Shown piece after piece: positions 27,664 to 36,936 of a DNA stretch of 64,000 nt. Below the pieces are notes generated by a model. It was not told the DNA's origin and made no database searches. It saw nothing but the letters and a program-made list of their open reading frames with translations. Each line of letters begins with the position of its first letter. Within the stretch, counting starts at the first letter, position 1. The translations under genes were made by a program, and so were the position numbers. This DNA is from Bifidobacterium criceti (GTDB lineage: Bacteria; Actinomycetota; Actinomycetes; Actinomycetales; Bifidobacteriaceae). The stretch covers positions 107,708 through 171,707 of the forward strand of contig NZ_MVOH01000002.1 in assembly GCF_002286935.1 (NCBI RefSeq), in the 5' to 3' direction.

Positions 27664-28556
27664 TTCCGGTACTCCTTGACCTGCATGCGCGCACCGTCCT
27701 GTATGCCGCGCGCATAGGCGCGCAGTTTGGCGATGCGGTTGGACTCGAAGAGCAGCGAAAGCGCCATCAGCATCGGGATCTCCGTCACACCTTCCATTCC
27801 GGTCCACCGATGGTATTTCTTCCAATAGATGATGCGGTTGCGCGTCTGGTAATAGCAGCGTGTGGGGCCGTATCCAAGCTTGTACAGCGGTTTCCACGTC
27901 AGCGCACCGCCCGGTCCACGGCGTGGCACACGCAGCAACGTCTGCTCTGACTTGCCTTTTTCGTGGATGAGGCACGCCTTGTTGTCCTTGATGATCGTGT
28001 ATCCATTGAGCAGCAGACGTTCGTTGAAATCGAAATCCACATAATCGATGAACAGGTCGTCATCGAAACCACCGACCGCGAGTGCCGCTTCCACATCGTT
28101 CAACGTCCCCGACGTGATCGCCCCATGTTTCGCCGCATGGTCAAGCCGTTCGAGCGGCGGCATCGCCATCGCCTTGTACTCCGCCATCGTCATGCGGTTA
28201 CGATCGAGGATGAATGGGCTGACGAGCGCAACGGTGCCGGACAGGTGGCGTTCCAGCTCGTCACACATGCCTTCCGTCGGCACACTGTCTTGATCGAGCA
28301 GCAGGATATGCTCGTAGCCGCCATCATGCGCGGCTGCCAGCAACTGATTGAGTGCAAAAGCGATGCCGCGGTTCTCGGTGTCGGCGATCACTTGCACGTT
28401 GTCGAACTCGTCTTCACACAGCGCATGCACGGCCGCCGCGTTCGCCGAACCGTTTTCGTAGATGAACACCTGACGCACCTGTGGCGCGGTGGCGTGCAGG
28501 TTCGTCCGCAGCCGGCCAAGGTCGGGATTGTAGGAGACGATTCCAGCGCAACGCAT
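27660..28556 (-). CDS. Family 2 glycosyltransferase, rhamnosyltransferase type (RfbF-like)
   Basis: A 298-residue GT2 starting CAGIVSYNPDLGRLRTNLHA with IYENGSANAAAVH, ENRGIAFALNQLLAAA, and the acidic motif HILLLDQDSVPTEGM characteristic of bacterial rhamnosyltransferases, followed by FIDYVDFDFNERLLLNGY. dTDP-L-rhamnose from the adjacent rml genes is the likely donor (inference). GAGGAA sits nine bases before the ATG. It overlaps the next gene by four bases. Confidence 0.88.
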   Translation of the reverse strand: MRCAGIVSYNPDLGRLRTNLHATAPQVRQVFIYENGSANAAAVHALCEDEFDNVQVIADTENRGIAFALNQLLAAAHDGGYEHILLLDQDSVPTEGMCDELERHLSGTVALVSPFILDRNRMTMAEYKAMAMPPLERLDHAAKHGAITSGTLNDVEAALAVGGFDDDLFIDYVDFDFNERLLLNGYTIIKDNKACLIHEKGKSEQTLLRVPRRGPGGALTWKPLYKLGYGPTRCYYQTRNRIIYWKKYHRWTGMEGVTEIPMLMALSLLFESNRIAKLRAYARGIQDGARMQVKEYRK

Positions 28557-28626
28557 CAGCGACGGTTCCTCGATTTCTTGTGAAGGCTTTTCGGCAGTGG
28601 ATTGGTTTGTGATACGGCCATGTGGG

Positions 28627-29391
28627 TCACAGGCTGTGCAGATACATGAGCGATTTAGTGCGCGCTTTCAGATTCGCCCTCCATGCCGCTTCCTCGGGCA
28701 TATACACCGGATACCGTTTGACACGCAGTCGCTCGGCATCGACCCATACGTTGAGTAGGCGCTCGGCGAGGAAACCGAACAGGCGTTTGTTGTAGCTGTC
28801 GTATCCGTTGACGTCGACGCGGGCACGTGCCTCGTCCAGAATGTCGAAAAGCCATGTCATATAGTCATCGAACCGGTCCGAGGACATGACGAACATGTTG
28901 TAGCAGCTCAGGTCATGGCGGTGCATGAGCGCATCGAAGGCAGGAAGGAAAACCGGTGTCCGTTCATGCACAATCGCACGCACCGTCTTCAGGTCATCGA
29001 TGTTGTGGAATTGGGCGAATTGGGCACCTATCGTCTTCGTCAAGACCCAAGGTTCCGGAAGCACGATGTCGTACTGTTCCAGATCCTTCGAAAACCAATC
29101 GGCGGGCACGATGCGTTTTTTGTGGTGATCGGTGTAGAAGTAACGGCGGTAATGCACGAATCCCACGTTGCCGTCATCGATATGCGCATTCTTCCACACC
29201 CAATACTGCGCCGTCAGCTCACAGAACTCAGGGTTGAGCGTCGAGATGTTGTCCCCAGTGTCATCGCGTACCGCGATCGAGGCATTGTTGGCCGCTGCAC
29301 CGGCGAGTATCGGCGTGTAGCCCGGAAGATCGGGAGCATCAAAATCCTTGTGGGAGACGATATACATGTGGGTGGGCATCGTATGCAACAT
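28627..29391 (-). CDS. DUF4422 protein, probable glycosyltransferase (paralogue of the gene at 62381)
   Basis: A 254-residue protein of the DUF4422 family, found in capsule and exopolysaccharide loci and regarded as glycosyltransferases. MYIVSHKDFDAPDLPGYTPI, DDTGDNISTLNPEFCELTAQ, YWVWKN, FVHYRRYF, and SCYNMFVMSSDRFDDY are the family's conserved segments. The ATG giving MLHTMPTHMYIV has GAGGTG seven bases upstream. It starts 10 bp after the stop of the next upstream GT2 gene. The second copy in the window (62381-63211) has the same layout but a different sequence. Confidence 0.83.
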   Translation of the reverse strand: MLHTMPTHMYIVSHKDFDAPDLPGYTPILAGAAANNASIAVRDDTGDNISTLNPEFCELTAQYWVWKNAHIDDGNVGFVHYRRYFYTDHHKKRIVPADWFSKDLEQYDIVLPEPWVLTKTIGAQFAQFHNIDDLKTVRAIVHERTPVFLPAFDALMHRHDLSCYNMFVMSSDRFDDYMTWLFDILDEARARVDVNGYDSYNKRLFGFLAERLLNVWVDAERLRVKRYPVYMPEEAAWRANLKARTKSLMYLHSL

Positions 29392-29401
29392 CGGTTTCAC
29401 C

Positions 29402-30286
29402 TCATGCACGTCTCAATGCGCGCCGGGCATCGAGTGTCCCTTTGCGGTTTCCCGCATACCGGAATATGCAATCAACGAAGAACCAGCCCATGTCGACGAT
29501 TTTGCCCTGCTTGAGAAGCCCGAGCATCGTGTGTTTCACGAGGGCGAACCCTTCCCCGGTGATGGGCGCATCGCCGAGGATATCGCGGTGCTTTTCCATT
29601 TCCACACCTTGGATGTAGTTGCGTTTGAATTGTTGATTCCATGTGAAATTATGCGAATGGACGACTTCTGCTTCCGCCTCATATACGACGTACCATCCGG
29701 CGTGCAGCAGACGGGCGGCGATGAACATATCCTCATTCGTCAGCACCGGATCTTCGAATCCGCCGACCTGCTGATAGGCGGTACGGCGGTATGCGGCGCA
29801 TACATCCGAAGCACGGAACGCTCGTATACCCATCCGCTCGATGTCCTGCGGCTTAACGGTGAAGGACTGCGGACCGTAGGTATAGTTGCGCACGAGGCTT
29901 TCGGCAGCGTGGGCATCCGCTCTCGGTATCTGACGCCCGTAGACAAGCCCAACATGCTCATTGCGGAAGGGGTCCAGAATGGATGCGATGTACTCGGAAT
30001 CCTTCGGGAGCGCGTCCTGCGTGAGAAACAATACGAACTCGCCCGTGCTTTCACGCAGCGCCATGTCCCTCGTGCCGCCATGGTTGAAATCCTTGCGGTC
30101 AATGACGATAAGACGTACATGAGGATGTCTGCGGACAACATCGCGCGTATCGTCATCAGAAGAGGAGTCGACGACGATGATCTCATCCGGCACCCTGCTC
30201 TGATGCTCCAAACAGGTCAGCAGGTCGTCAATCATCGTTCCCGCGTTCAATGTGGGAATGATGACCGAAACGTTTGTCTGCGGCAT
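29402..30286 (-). CDS. Family 2 glycosyltransferase, rhamnosyltransferase type
   Basis: A 294-residue GT2: VSVIIPTLNAGTMIDDLLTC, VVDSSSDDDT, FNHGGTRDMALRESTGEFVL, and the metal-binding FLTQDALPKDSEYI. VGGFEDPVLTNEDMFIAARL supplies the C-terminal ED region. This pattern matches WbbL/RgpB-type rhamnosyltransferases. AAGGAA lies six bases before the chosen ATG. The 218-bp gap upstream (30287-30504) contains no convincing gene. Confidence 0.88.
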   Translation of the reverse strand: MPQTNVSVIIPTLNAGTMIDDLLTCLEHQSRVPDEIIVVDSSSDDDTRDVVRRHPHVRLIVIDRKDFNHGGTRDMALRESTGEFVLFLTQDALPKDSEYIASILDPFRNEHVGLVYGRQIPRADAHAAESLVRNYTYGPQSFTVKPQDIERMGIRAFRASDVCAAYRRTAYQQVGGFEDPVLTNEDMFIAARLLHAGWYVVYEAEAEVVHSHNFTWNQQFKRNYIQGVEMEKHRDILGDAPITGEGFALVKHTMLGLLKQGKIVDMGWFFVDCIFRYAGNRKGTLDARRALRRA

Positions 30287-30504
30287 TATGGATTCCTTTC
30301 GGGAGCACGGGGCACCGTCCACATACGCTGTAAACTGCCCTGCCAGCGGTTATCACCCAGTGTACTCAACCGTGCCTGATCGCGAGCAACCACATGGTCC
30401 GGTATACCGGCCGATCTGATGGTGTCCCACCGGCAGCGATGTCGAATGCACATCGTAGCACAACAGTATCCATACCACATGGAAGACCATCGCCACGGTT
30501 CCAC

Positions 30505-31404
30505 CTACCATGCACCCTCAAGCAAAGCGCCGTACACCGTACCATGCACCGGTACAGCCCCTAGATTCTTATAGGAGAACTTGTATGCATAGGTATCTGC
30601 CGGGAGCGTAACCGACGGTTCGGCGAGCTTATCCGCCAAATACAACCGGTGAATGTTGTTCTCCGGCACTACGTCTATCATCGTCTTCACTTGCGGGATA
30701 TGTGTATAGGCCGCGGACAGCATCACATCGATCATGAAATAGTCGGGGATCCTGTCGGCATGCGCATACATCGTGACGAACGCTTGGTACATGTACGAGA
30801 ACAGCGGATTCCCTTTCGCGCCACCCATGAAATACCCTGTCCAATTGCGCGTTGGTGCCGTCTCATGGTTCGGGATCGAATAGAACGGATACTGTGCGAT
30901 GTCCGGAGAAAGATCGGCGGTCAGATAGATCGTCGCATCCATCCACATGCCGCCATATTCGTGGAGCAATGCGAAACGGATGATATCGGACAACGTCGTG
31001 ATTGTGATCTTGCCATTGCGCAGTTTGTCCATGATCGATGCATCAAGCGTCACATAGCGCGCGAGCGTGTCCTTCGTGATGATATGCACAGGACGCCCAT
31101 TGGCATGTCGCCGTATGCTGTCGATGCACGCACGGACGATCGGCGGTTCCGTCCCGTTGAGGCCTTGCCACCACATGACCCAGATGGGACCGTCATTGGG
31201 CAATGAACACGTCTCCAAAGCCGCCGCATCGAAAGGGATGTCCTTCATGAAGCTGTTCCAGGACGTGTCGACGAGTTTCGCGTAATACGCAGCCGCATCG
31301 CGATGGGTCAGATGGTGGAACAGGCTTGTCACGCCCATCCGCGGCCCGCACAAGCGAGCCGCGCTGCCGACGTACTGCAGGTTCTTCCTGATTTTCCCCA
31401 TCAT
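30505..31404 (-). CDS. Capsular polysaccharide synthesis-type glycosyltransferase (paralogue of the gene at 59919)
   Basis: A 299-residue protein of the Caps_synth / GT32-like type. PIWVMWWQGLNGTEPPIVRA, VHIITKDTLARYV, and LSDIIRFALLHEYGGMWMDA with the DxD-like MDATIYLT give the characteristic donor-binding region; FMGGAKGNPLFSYM follows. The related protein at 59919 has PIWVFWWQGE, LSDIVRFNLLHHHGGLWMDA and FFIGGSADEPLF. Membrane-associated cytoplasmic side. GGAGGG is ten bases upstream of the first of two consecutive ATGs. Confidence 0.85.
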   Translation of the reverse strand: MMGKIRKNLQYVGSAARLCGPRMGVTSLFHHLTHRDAAAYYAKLVDTSWNSFMKDIPFDAAALETCSLPNDGPIWVMWWQGLNGTEPPIVRACIDSIRRHANGRPVHIITKDTLARYVTLDASIMDKLRNGKITITTLSDIIRFALLHEYGGMWMDATIYLTADLSPDIAQYPFYSIPNHETAPTRNWTGYFMGGAKGNPLFSYMYQAFVTMYAHADRIPDYFMIDVMLSAAYTHIPQVKTMIDVVPENNIHRLYLADKLAEPSVTLPADTYAYKFSYKNLGAVPVHGTVYGALLEGAW

Positions 31405-31444
31405 CGCAGACAGTCCCTCCGCATACTTCCGGTAGACGATGGAC

Positions 31445-32689
31445 TCAGTCGCGTTTGAACAGGTCTCGCGTGTAGACCTTGTCCGTCACATCTTTGAGCT
31501 CGTCGTTCCAGCGGTTCGCGACGATGACGGTCGCCTCGCCCTTGAACGCATCAAGGTCATGCGTGACGGGGCTTCCGAAGAACTCCTTGTCATCGAGCGT
31601 CGGTTCGTAGACGACGACCGGAACGCCCTTCGCCTTGATGCGCTTCATGATGCCCTGGATGCTCGACTGGCGGAAGTTGTCCGAACCGGATTTCATCGTC
31701 AGGCGGTAGATGCCGACGACCGGCTTCTCGGCGTCTTCAATCTTCGACAGGATCTGCTCGGCGATGAAGTCCTTGCGCGTGCCGTTGGACGCGACGATCG
31801 CCTCGATGAGGTTCTGCGGCACATCAGCATAGTTCGCGAGCAGCTGCTTCGAATCCTTCGGCAGGCAATAGCCGCCATAGCCGAACGACGGGTTGTTGTA
31901 ATGGCCGCCGATGCGCGGATCAAGGCAGACGCCGCGGATGATCTCGGCGGTATTGAGGCCGCGCGATTCCGCATAGGTGTCGAGCTCGTTGAAATACGCG
32001 ACGCGCAACGCGAGGAACGTGTTGGCGAACAGTTTGATCGCCTCCGCCTCCGTCGTGCCGCAGATGAGTTCGGGGATGCCCGTCGTGCCATCGGCGTTCA
32101 CGCGCGCATGTTCCTCGGGTGCAGCGCCCTGGGCGAGCAGGTCCGCGAAGGTGTGCGCGGCGTCGACGGCCGCGGCGTCATCCATCGGAGCACCCACGAC
32201 GATGCGTGACGGGTGCAGGTTGTCATAGAGCGCATGGCCTTCGCGCAGGAACTCCGGGGAGAAGATGATCTTGGCGTCGCCGGTCTTCTCACGCAGTTGC
32301 GCGGTGTAGCCGACCGGAATCGTCGACTTGATGACAATCCAGCAATCCGGGTCGTATTCGCGAATCGCCTTGATTGCGGCCTCGACGCTCGACGTATCGA
32401 AGTAGTTCTTTTTCGAATCGTAGTTCGTCGGCGTCGCGACAACGGCGTAATCGGCTCCCGTATAGGCGACGGCCGGATTAATCGTCGCCTGGAAATCAAG
32501 ATTCATCGTGCCGTCACGTTTGCCGTCGAGGAACCATGTGATCTCGGTGTCCACAATCGGACTCGTGCACTCGTTGAGCATCGCGACCTTCTCAGGCACA
32601 ATGTCGAGCGCGTGCACCTCATTGTGCTGCGCAAGCAGCAATGCGACGGACAATCCCACATAGCCGGTGCCGGCGACTGCGATCTTCAT
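31445..32689 (-). CDS. ugd: UDP-glucose 6-dehydrogenase
   Basis: Oxidises UDP-glucose twice with NAD to UDP-glucuronate. It has 414 residues. The NAD loop is [37 protein letters not shown] is the substrate loop; the catalytic Cys is in [15 protein letters not shown]; and [16 protein letters not shown] lies in the C-terminal UDP-binding domain. It suggests that the polymer made here contains glucuronic acid or a derivative. Nearest neighbours are the priming transferase upstream (61 bp) and the Caps_synth gene downstream (40 bp). Confidence 0.96.
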   Translation of the reverse strand: MKIAVAGTGYVGLSVALLLAQHNEVHALDIVPEKVAMLNECTSPIVDTEITWFLDGKRDGTMNLDFQATINPAVAYTGADYAVVATPTNYDSKKNYFDTSSVEAAIKAIREYDPDCWIVIKSTIPVGYTAQLREKTGDAKIIFSPEFLREGHALYDNLHPSRIVVGAPMDDAAAVDAAHTFADLLAQGAAPEEHARVNADGTTGIPELICGTTEAEAIKLFANTFLALRVAYFNELDTYAESRGLNTAEIIRGVCLDPRIGGHYNNPSFGYGGYCLPKDSKQLLANYADVPQNLIEAIVASNGTRKDFIAEQILSKIEDAEKPVVGIYRLTMKSGSDNFRQSSIQGIMKRIKAKGVPVVVYEPTLDDKEFFGSPVTHDLDAFKGEATVIVANRWNDELKDVTDKVYTRDLFKRD

Positions 32690-32750
32690 CAGTGTTCTCG
32701 ATTCTTCTTGACTTGGGTGGATGAGGTTGGGTTATAGGAAACAGTTGGTA

Positions 32751-34286
32751 TCAGTACGCACCGCTCGGATGAAGCACGGTGCCGATCGTGCGCATGATGT
32801 AGACGACGTCTCCGAGGACGCTCCAATCCTGCACATAGCTCACGTCGAGCTGGCGACTTTCCTCTTCGTTCAGGTCATTGCGACCGGAGACCTGCCACGG
32901 TCCGGTAATACCCGGCTTGACGAGCAGACGCGTCGCATAGACCTGATCGTATTCGGCGACCTCGAACGAGCGCTGCGGGCGTGGCCCGACGACACTCATC
33001 GACCCCATGAACACGTCGACGAACTGCGGAAGCTCGTCAAGGCTTGTCTTTCGGATGAAGTTGCCGACCTTGGTGATGCGCGGGTCATGCTTGAGCTTGT
33101 ACCGTGCGCCCATCTCCTGTCCGTTCGCCTCAAGCACTTCCTTGAGGTGCTTGTCTGCGTCGACGCGCATCGAACGGAACTTATGGATATAGAACGGTTT
33201 GCCGTGCAGGCCGATGCGCTCCTGCTTGTAGAACACAGGACCGCCATCTTCGATCTTGATTGCGAGTGCAACGGCGAGCATGATTGGCGACGAGACGATG
33301 ATCGCGATCGATGAGACGACGAGGTCGAACACGCGCTTCTTGATGCGCGACGCCGGCGTGTATTGCGGCAGGCTGATCGTCATGATGCTCATGCCTTGGA
33401 TGTTGCGCAATTGCGTCGCATGCTCGGCGATGTCCAACGCCGATGTGATCAACGCGATCTCGAGGTTGAACGCCTCCATCTGTACGGCGAATGTGCTCAG
33501 ATTGTCGGAGAAGCGGTCGAGTACATCGGTCACCATGACGGTCTGCGCGCCGGTCTGCGCGATGCGCGCGGCGAGATCGTCCCCGTAGGTGATCGGTTGG
33601 ATGAAATCACCCCAAGCCTCCTCGACCTCGGTGTTCAGCAGGTTCCTGTCGGGGTCGGCTTCGATGAGGCCGGTCTGTGGATTCACACGGATCGGGCATA
33701 CGCGCACAGGCTTGTAATTGAGTTGCTTGCGCTGGTTGAGGAATTTGAGGATCTGCCCGATGCCTTCCGGGGAACCGACGATGACGGTCGGATAGGAGTA
33801 TTCACCTTTGCGGTGGCGTACGGTGAGGAAGCGGCGCGCGATGAAACGCACAATCATTTCGACGCCCCAGACACACAGACATGTCACGGTGACGTCGGCG
33901 AGCGAGATGTTCGTCTGCATGACATAGTTGAACGCACAAATGCCGATCCATGCGATGCATGCGGCTTTGAACAGCAGGACGTTGAGTTGGTAGCCATCGG
34001 CGAACACGTGGCGGTGGTAGACGCCGGCGACACGTGCGCAGAACACCCACAGGACCGCGCACACAGCCGCATACAGGTATGCGTTGATCGGCACGTTCCA
34101 TTGCAGACGTGTTGTGAAGACGTGCATCTCCTTATACAACGCCATGACGCCCAACCCCACGCAGAAGAACACGAGGGCGTCGAACACCATGAGCGCAAGA
34201 TTCATGACGAAGCGCCATTGCAGCACTTTGGCGGATTGCCGATCCACTTTCTCGGCAAGCTGCGCGTCACTCTGCACCTGACTCAT
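32751..34286 (-). CDS. Priming polyprenyl-phosphate glycosylphosphotransferase
   Basis: Transfers the first sugar-1-phosphate to undecaprenyl phosphate and starts repeat-unit assembly. It has 511 residues: about five N-terminal membrane helices (within residues 25-160), a central Rossmann-like domain (SYPTVIVGSPEGIGQILKF), a further helix (VFDLVVSSIAIIVSSPIML), and the C-terminal bacterial sugar transferase domain with KQERIGLHGKPFYIHKFRSM, LDELPQFVDVFMGSMSVVGP and KPGITGPWQVSGRND. Whether it takes galactose, glucose or another sugar cannot be read. The ATG has GAGGAG four bases upstream. First gene of the long minus-strand run. Confidence 0.95.
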   Translation of the reverse strand: MSQVQSDAQLAEKVDRQSAKVLQWRFVMNLALMVFDALVFFCVGLGVMALYKEMHVFTTRLQWNVPINAYLYAAVCAVLWVFCARVAGVYHRHVFADGYQLNVLLFKAACIAWIGICAFNYVMQTNISLADVTVTCLCVWGVEMIVRFIARRFLTVRHRKGEYSYPTVIVGSPEGIGQILKFLNQRKQLNYKPVRVCPIRVNPQTGLIEADPDRNLLNTEVEEAWGDFIQPITYGDDLAARIAQTGAQTVMVTDVLDRFSDNLSTFAVQMEAFNLEIALITSALDIAEHATQLRNIQGMSIMTISLPQYTPASRIKKRVFDLVVSSIAIIVSSPIMLAVALAIKIEDGGPVFYKQERIGLHGKPFYIHKFRSMRVDADKHLKEVLEANGQEMGARYKLKHDPRITKVGNFIRKTSLDELPQFVDVFMGSMSVVGPRPQRSFEVAEYDQVYATRLLVKPGITGPWQVSGRNDLNEEESRQLDVSYVQDWSVLGDVVYIMRTIGTVLHPSGAY

Positions 34287-34646
34287 GTCTCTCCTCTTCA
34301 GCCGACGTTCCGTACGATGCGTCCACGGCATTGCATCGACACGCGGAACATCACCCCGTTCCGCACATACGAAACTTCATCATAACTCGCACCCTGTTCA
34401 ATATCGCAGCCGTGACCTTCCGTCCACGCGGGCATGCGGTTGCGCCGCAGGCATGAGCGTTTCTCGAACAGTGAAGCGGGGATGGGCTTCTGTCTAATAT
34501 TGAGACAAGGTGTCTCGACTACGCCGAATATCCATGCATCCACGCAGGTCACATGCGACGGCGAGGAATGCGCCCCTGTGCGCCAGATGTACGCCGCCGA
34601 CGCATGGCGCCGCACAACCATGGATGCCGATTCGAAGGAGGCCATC
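34287..34646. other. 360-bp divergent intergenic region
   Basis: Lies between the priming transferase (minus) and the acidic protein (plus). No gene was found. A short stem GAGAC/GTCTC with a 5-base loop sits at about 34500-34516, immediately downstream of a TAATAT hexamer that could be a -10 element for the plus-strand gene. Confidence 0.4.
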
Positions 34647-35144
34647 ATGGCAGAACACACGGAATACGTCGCGAATGGGGACGACGACGCGATCGACGAG
34701 ACGACGGTCACCGTACCGAACGAGGAAGACGAAATCCAGACGGGCGAAATCGACGCCGTGGCCGCGCAGGACGACGATGACGCCGATGTGGAGGACGCAG
34801 CCATCGAGGATGACGAACTCCATCAGTTCGAACGCCGCATCGATGAGATCCTCGCGACCGGCGAACTCGATGAGACATTGCGCGTCATCGACGAGGAAGG
34901 CGTCGCGCAGGTGCTTCCGGTGCTCGACAGCGAACCGATCTCGCATCTGCTTGACGGCATCGAGGAGATCGGCGGCCGCGCGAATGTCTTCGTGCGCACC
35001 GCGGACGGCATCGCCGTGCTCAACGTCGCCGAATACAGCCCACAGCATCAGAACGACTCCCGCTCCGCCGATGACACGCCGACGGGAGAGACACCTGTCG
35101 TGGACACGACCGAAACCGCGGAAGCAGAACCAACTCAGGGCTGA
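34647..35144 (+). CDS. Very acidic hypothetical protein
   Basis: A 165-residue protein, strongly acidic (runs such as QDDDDADVEDAAIEDDE) with a more ordered central segment containing FERRIDEILATGELDETLRV and PISHLLDGIEEIGGRANVFV. No family is recognised and no membrane segment is present. The start is fixed by AAGGAGG five bases upstream. The following MFS gene begins 44 bp after the stop and probably shares the transcript. Confidence 0.75.
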   Translation: MAEHTEYVANGDDDAIDETTVTVPNEEDEIQTGEIDAVAAQDDDDADVEDAAIEDDELHQFERRIDEILATGELDETLRVIDEEGVAQVLPVLDSEPISHLLDGIEEIGGRANVFVRTADGIAVLNVAEYSPQHQNDSRSADDTPTGETPVVDTTETAEAEPTQG

Positions 35145-35188
35145 ACTGCGTCACGCGCCCCACCCACCCATCAAGAACCCAGGAACGC

Positions 35189-36919
35189 ATGGCACAAGAC
35201 GAACAACATGAGCATCCACAGGACAAGCGGACCGGCAATGGGGCCGTTCCGGCCATCAAGGCGGGGCGCCCCTACACGCGCGAAGTACACCATGAGCCAG
35301 AACCGCCCGCCGTCCACCATCGCGGGATTGCCGGATTGTCCGTCATGCTCACGCGCGACAAGGCATACCGCAACGGGCATCTGACACGCCCCGCGTTCAT
35401 TTCGCTCGCGATTCTGACGTTCATCACGTTCGTCGGCAATTTCACGCAATTGCAGCTGAGCGCCGCATTGCCGACGCTCGTCGATGATTTTGACATCTCG
35501 GTCACGCTCGGCCAATGGATGACGTCGATCTTCCAGCTGACGATGGGCGTCATGGTGCCGCTCACCGCATATCTGACGAGACGATTCTCGACGCGGCAGA
35601 TCGTCATCGCCTCGATGGTCGTGTTCACGGTCGGCTCGGTGCTCGCATGGCTCAGCCCGACATTCCCGCTCGCATTGTTCGGGCGTTTCCTCGAAGCGAT
35701 CGGCACCGGCGTCATGTGGCCGGTCCTGCAGATCACCGTGTTCTCGATCTTCCCGCTCGACCGCCGTGGCATGGCGATGGGCGTCGTCGGCATGGCGATG
35801 GCCGTCGCACCGGCGATAGGCCCGACGCTCGGTGGCGTGCAGACCGATATGAACGGGTGGAGGTCGATCTTCCTGACGCTCACCGTCATCGGCTGCATCT
35901 CGATTCTGCTCGCGGTCTTCGGATTGCATAACTTCGGCGAATCGGACAAGACCGCGCACGCCGACTTCTCCTCGGTGGGGCTTTCCATCATCGGTTTCGG
36001 CGGCCTGATGTTCGGCTTCACGAACGTCCAGGCCTATCCGTTCACCGCACCAGTCGTGTGGCTGCCGATGGTCGTCGGCCTCGCCGGCATCGTGTGGTTC
36101 GTCCTGAGACAGTTCCGCAATGAGAAGCGGTTCAAGGCCGGCAAGACGAACCGTCCCGCATTGCTTGACCTGTCGGTGCTGCGCAACGCGCACTTCTCCG
36201 TCGGCACGATTATCGCATCATTGAGCTTCTTCGCGTTCAGCTCGCTCGTCGTGCTCATTCCGCTCTACATCCAGAACTGCCGTGACTATTCGGCCACGAT
36301 AAGCGGCCTTGTCATGCTGCCGGGAGCGATCGCGCAGGCGATCGCCCAGTTCTTCGGCGGCCGTGCGCTTGACCGCTTCGGAGCGCGCCCTGTCGCGATG
36401 GTCGGCACAATCCTGTTGTGCCTGGGCACGACGATGATGAGCCTGATCGGCATGGGCACATGGATCTGGTACATCTCGATATGCCAGTTCATACGCCAGA
36501 TTGGCATGGGTTTCGTCATGATGCCGGTCACGACATGGTCGCTCAATTGCCTCAAACCCGCCGAGGTCTCAGCTGGTTCAGCGGTCACGAACACGGTGCG
36601 GCAGATCGCCGGCGCCATCGGCTCCCCCGTCATGATCCTCACGATGTATGTAATCGCCGCAGCCCAGATGAATGCCGGACATTCGGGCATCGAAGCGAAT
36701 GTCATCGGCATCGAATGGGCGCTGCGCATCAGCGCGATCATCAACTTCATCATGATCCTGCTGGTCGTCTTCGGCGTCAAAGGCGAGGATGCCGGTTCGA
36801 CGCGCGACGCCGTGCGTCGTGCGCTCCGCCACGAAAAGGCCGAAGAAGCGAAGGAAGCGGCAGCTGTCTCCACGCAAACCGATGATGGCGCCACATCGAA
36901 CATTCAGGCCGATGAATGA
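35189..36919 (+). CDS. MFS multidrug exporter, DHA2 type
   Basis: A 576-residue drug:proton antiporter with a long soluble N-terminus (about 65 residues) and about 14 membrane helices. LPTLVDDFDISVTLGQWMTS is the DHA2 signature region at helix 1-2, LTRRFSTRQIV is motif A, and VAPAIGPTLGGVQTDMNGWR is motif C. VLIPLYIQNCRDYSATISGL is typical of EmrB/QacA-like transporters. The C-terminus is charged. Substrate unknown. It converges with the acyltransferase gene, whose stop lies 17 bp away. Confidence 0.9.
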   Translation: MAQDEQHEHPQDKRTGNGAVPAIKAGRPYTREVHHEPEPPAVHHRGIAGLSVMLTRDKAYRNGHLTRPAFISLAILTFITFVGNFTQLQLSAALPTLVDDFDISVTLGQWMTSIFQLTMGVMVPLTAYLTRRFSTRQIVIASMVVFTVGSVLAWLSPTFPLALFGRFLEAIGTGVMWPVLQITVFSIFPLDRRGMAMGVVGMAMAVAPAIGPTLGGVQTDMNGWRSIFLTLTVIGCISILLAVFGLHNFGESDKTAHADFSSVGLSIIGFGGLMFGFTNVQAYPFTAPVVWLPMVVGLAGIVWFVLRQFRNEKRFKAGKTNRPALLDLSVLRNAHFSVGTIIASLSFFAFSSLVVLIPLYIQNCRDYSATISGLVMLPGAIAQAIAQFFGGRALDRFGARPVAMVGTILLCLGTTMMSLIGMGTWIWYISICQFIRQIGMGFVMMPVTTWSLNCLKPAEVSAGSAVTNTVRQIAGAIGSPVMILTMYVIAAAQMNAGHSGIEANVIGIEWALRISAIINFIMILLVVFGVKGEDAGSTRDAVRRALRHEKAEEAKEAAAVSTQTDDGATSNIQADE

Positions 36920-36936
36920 CCCCCGGCCTTGCAGCA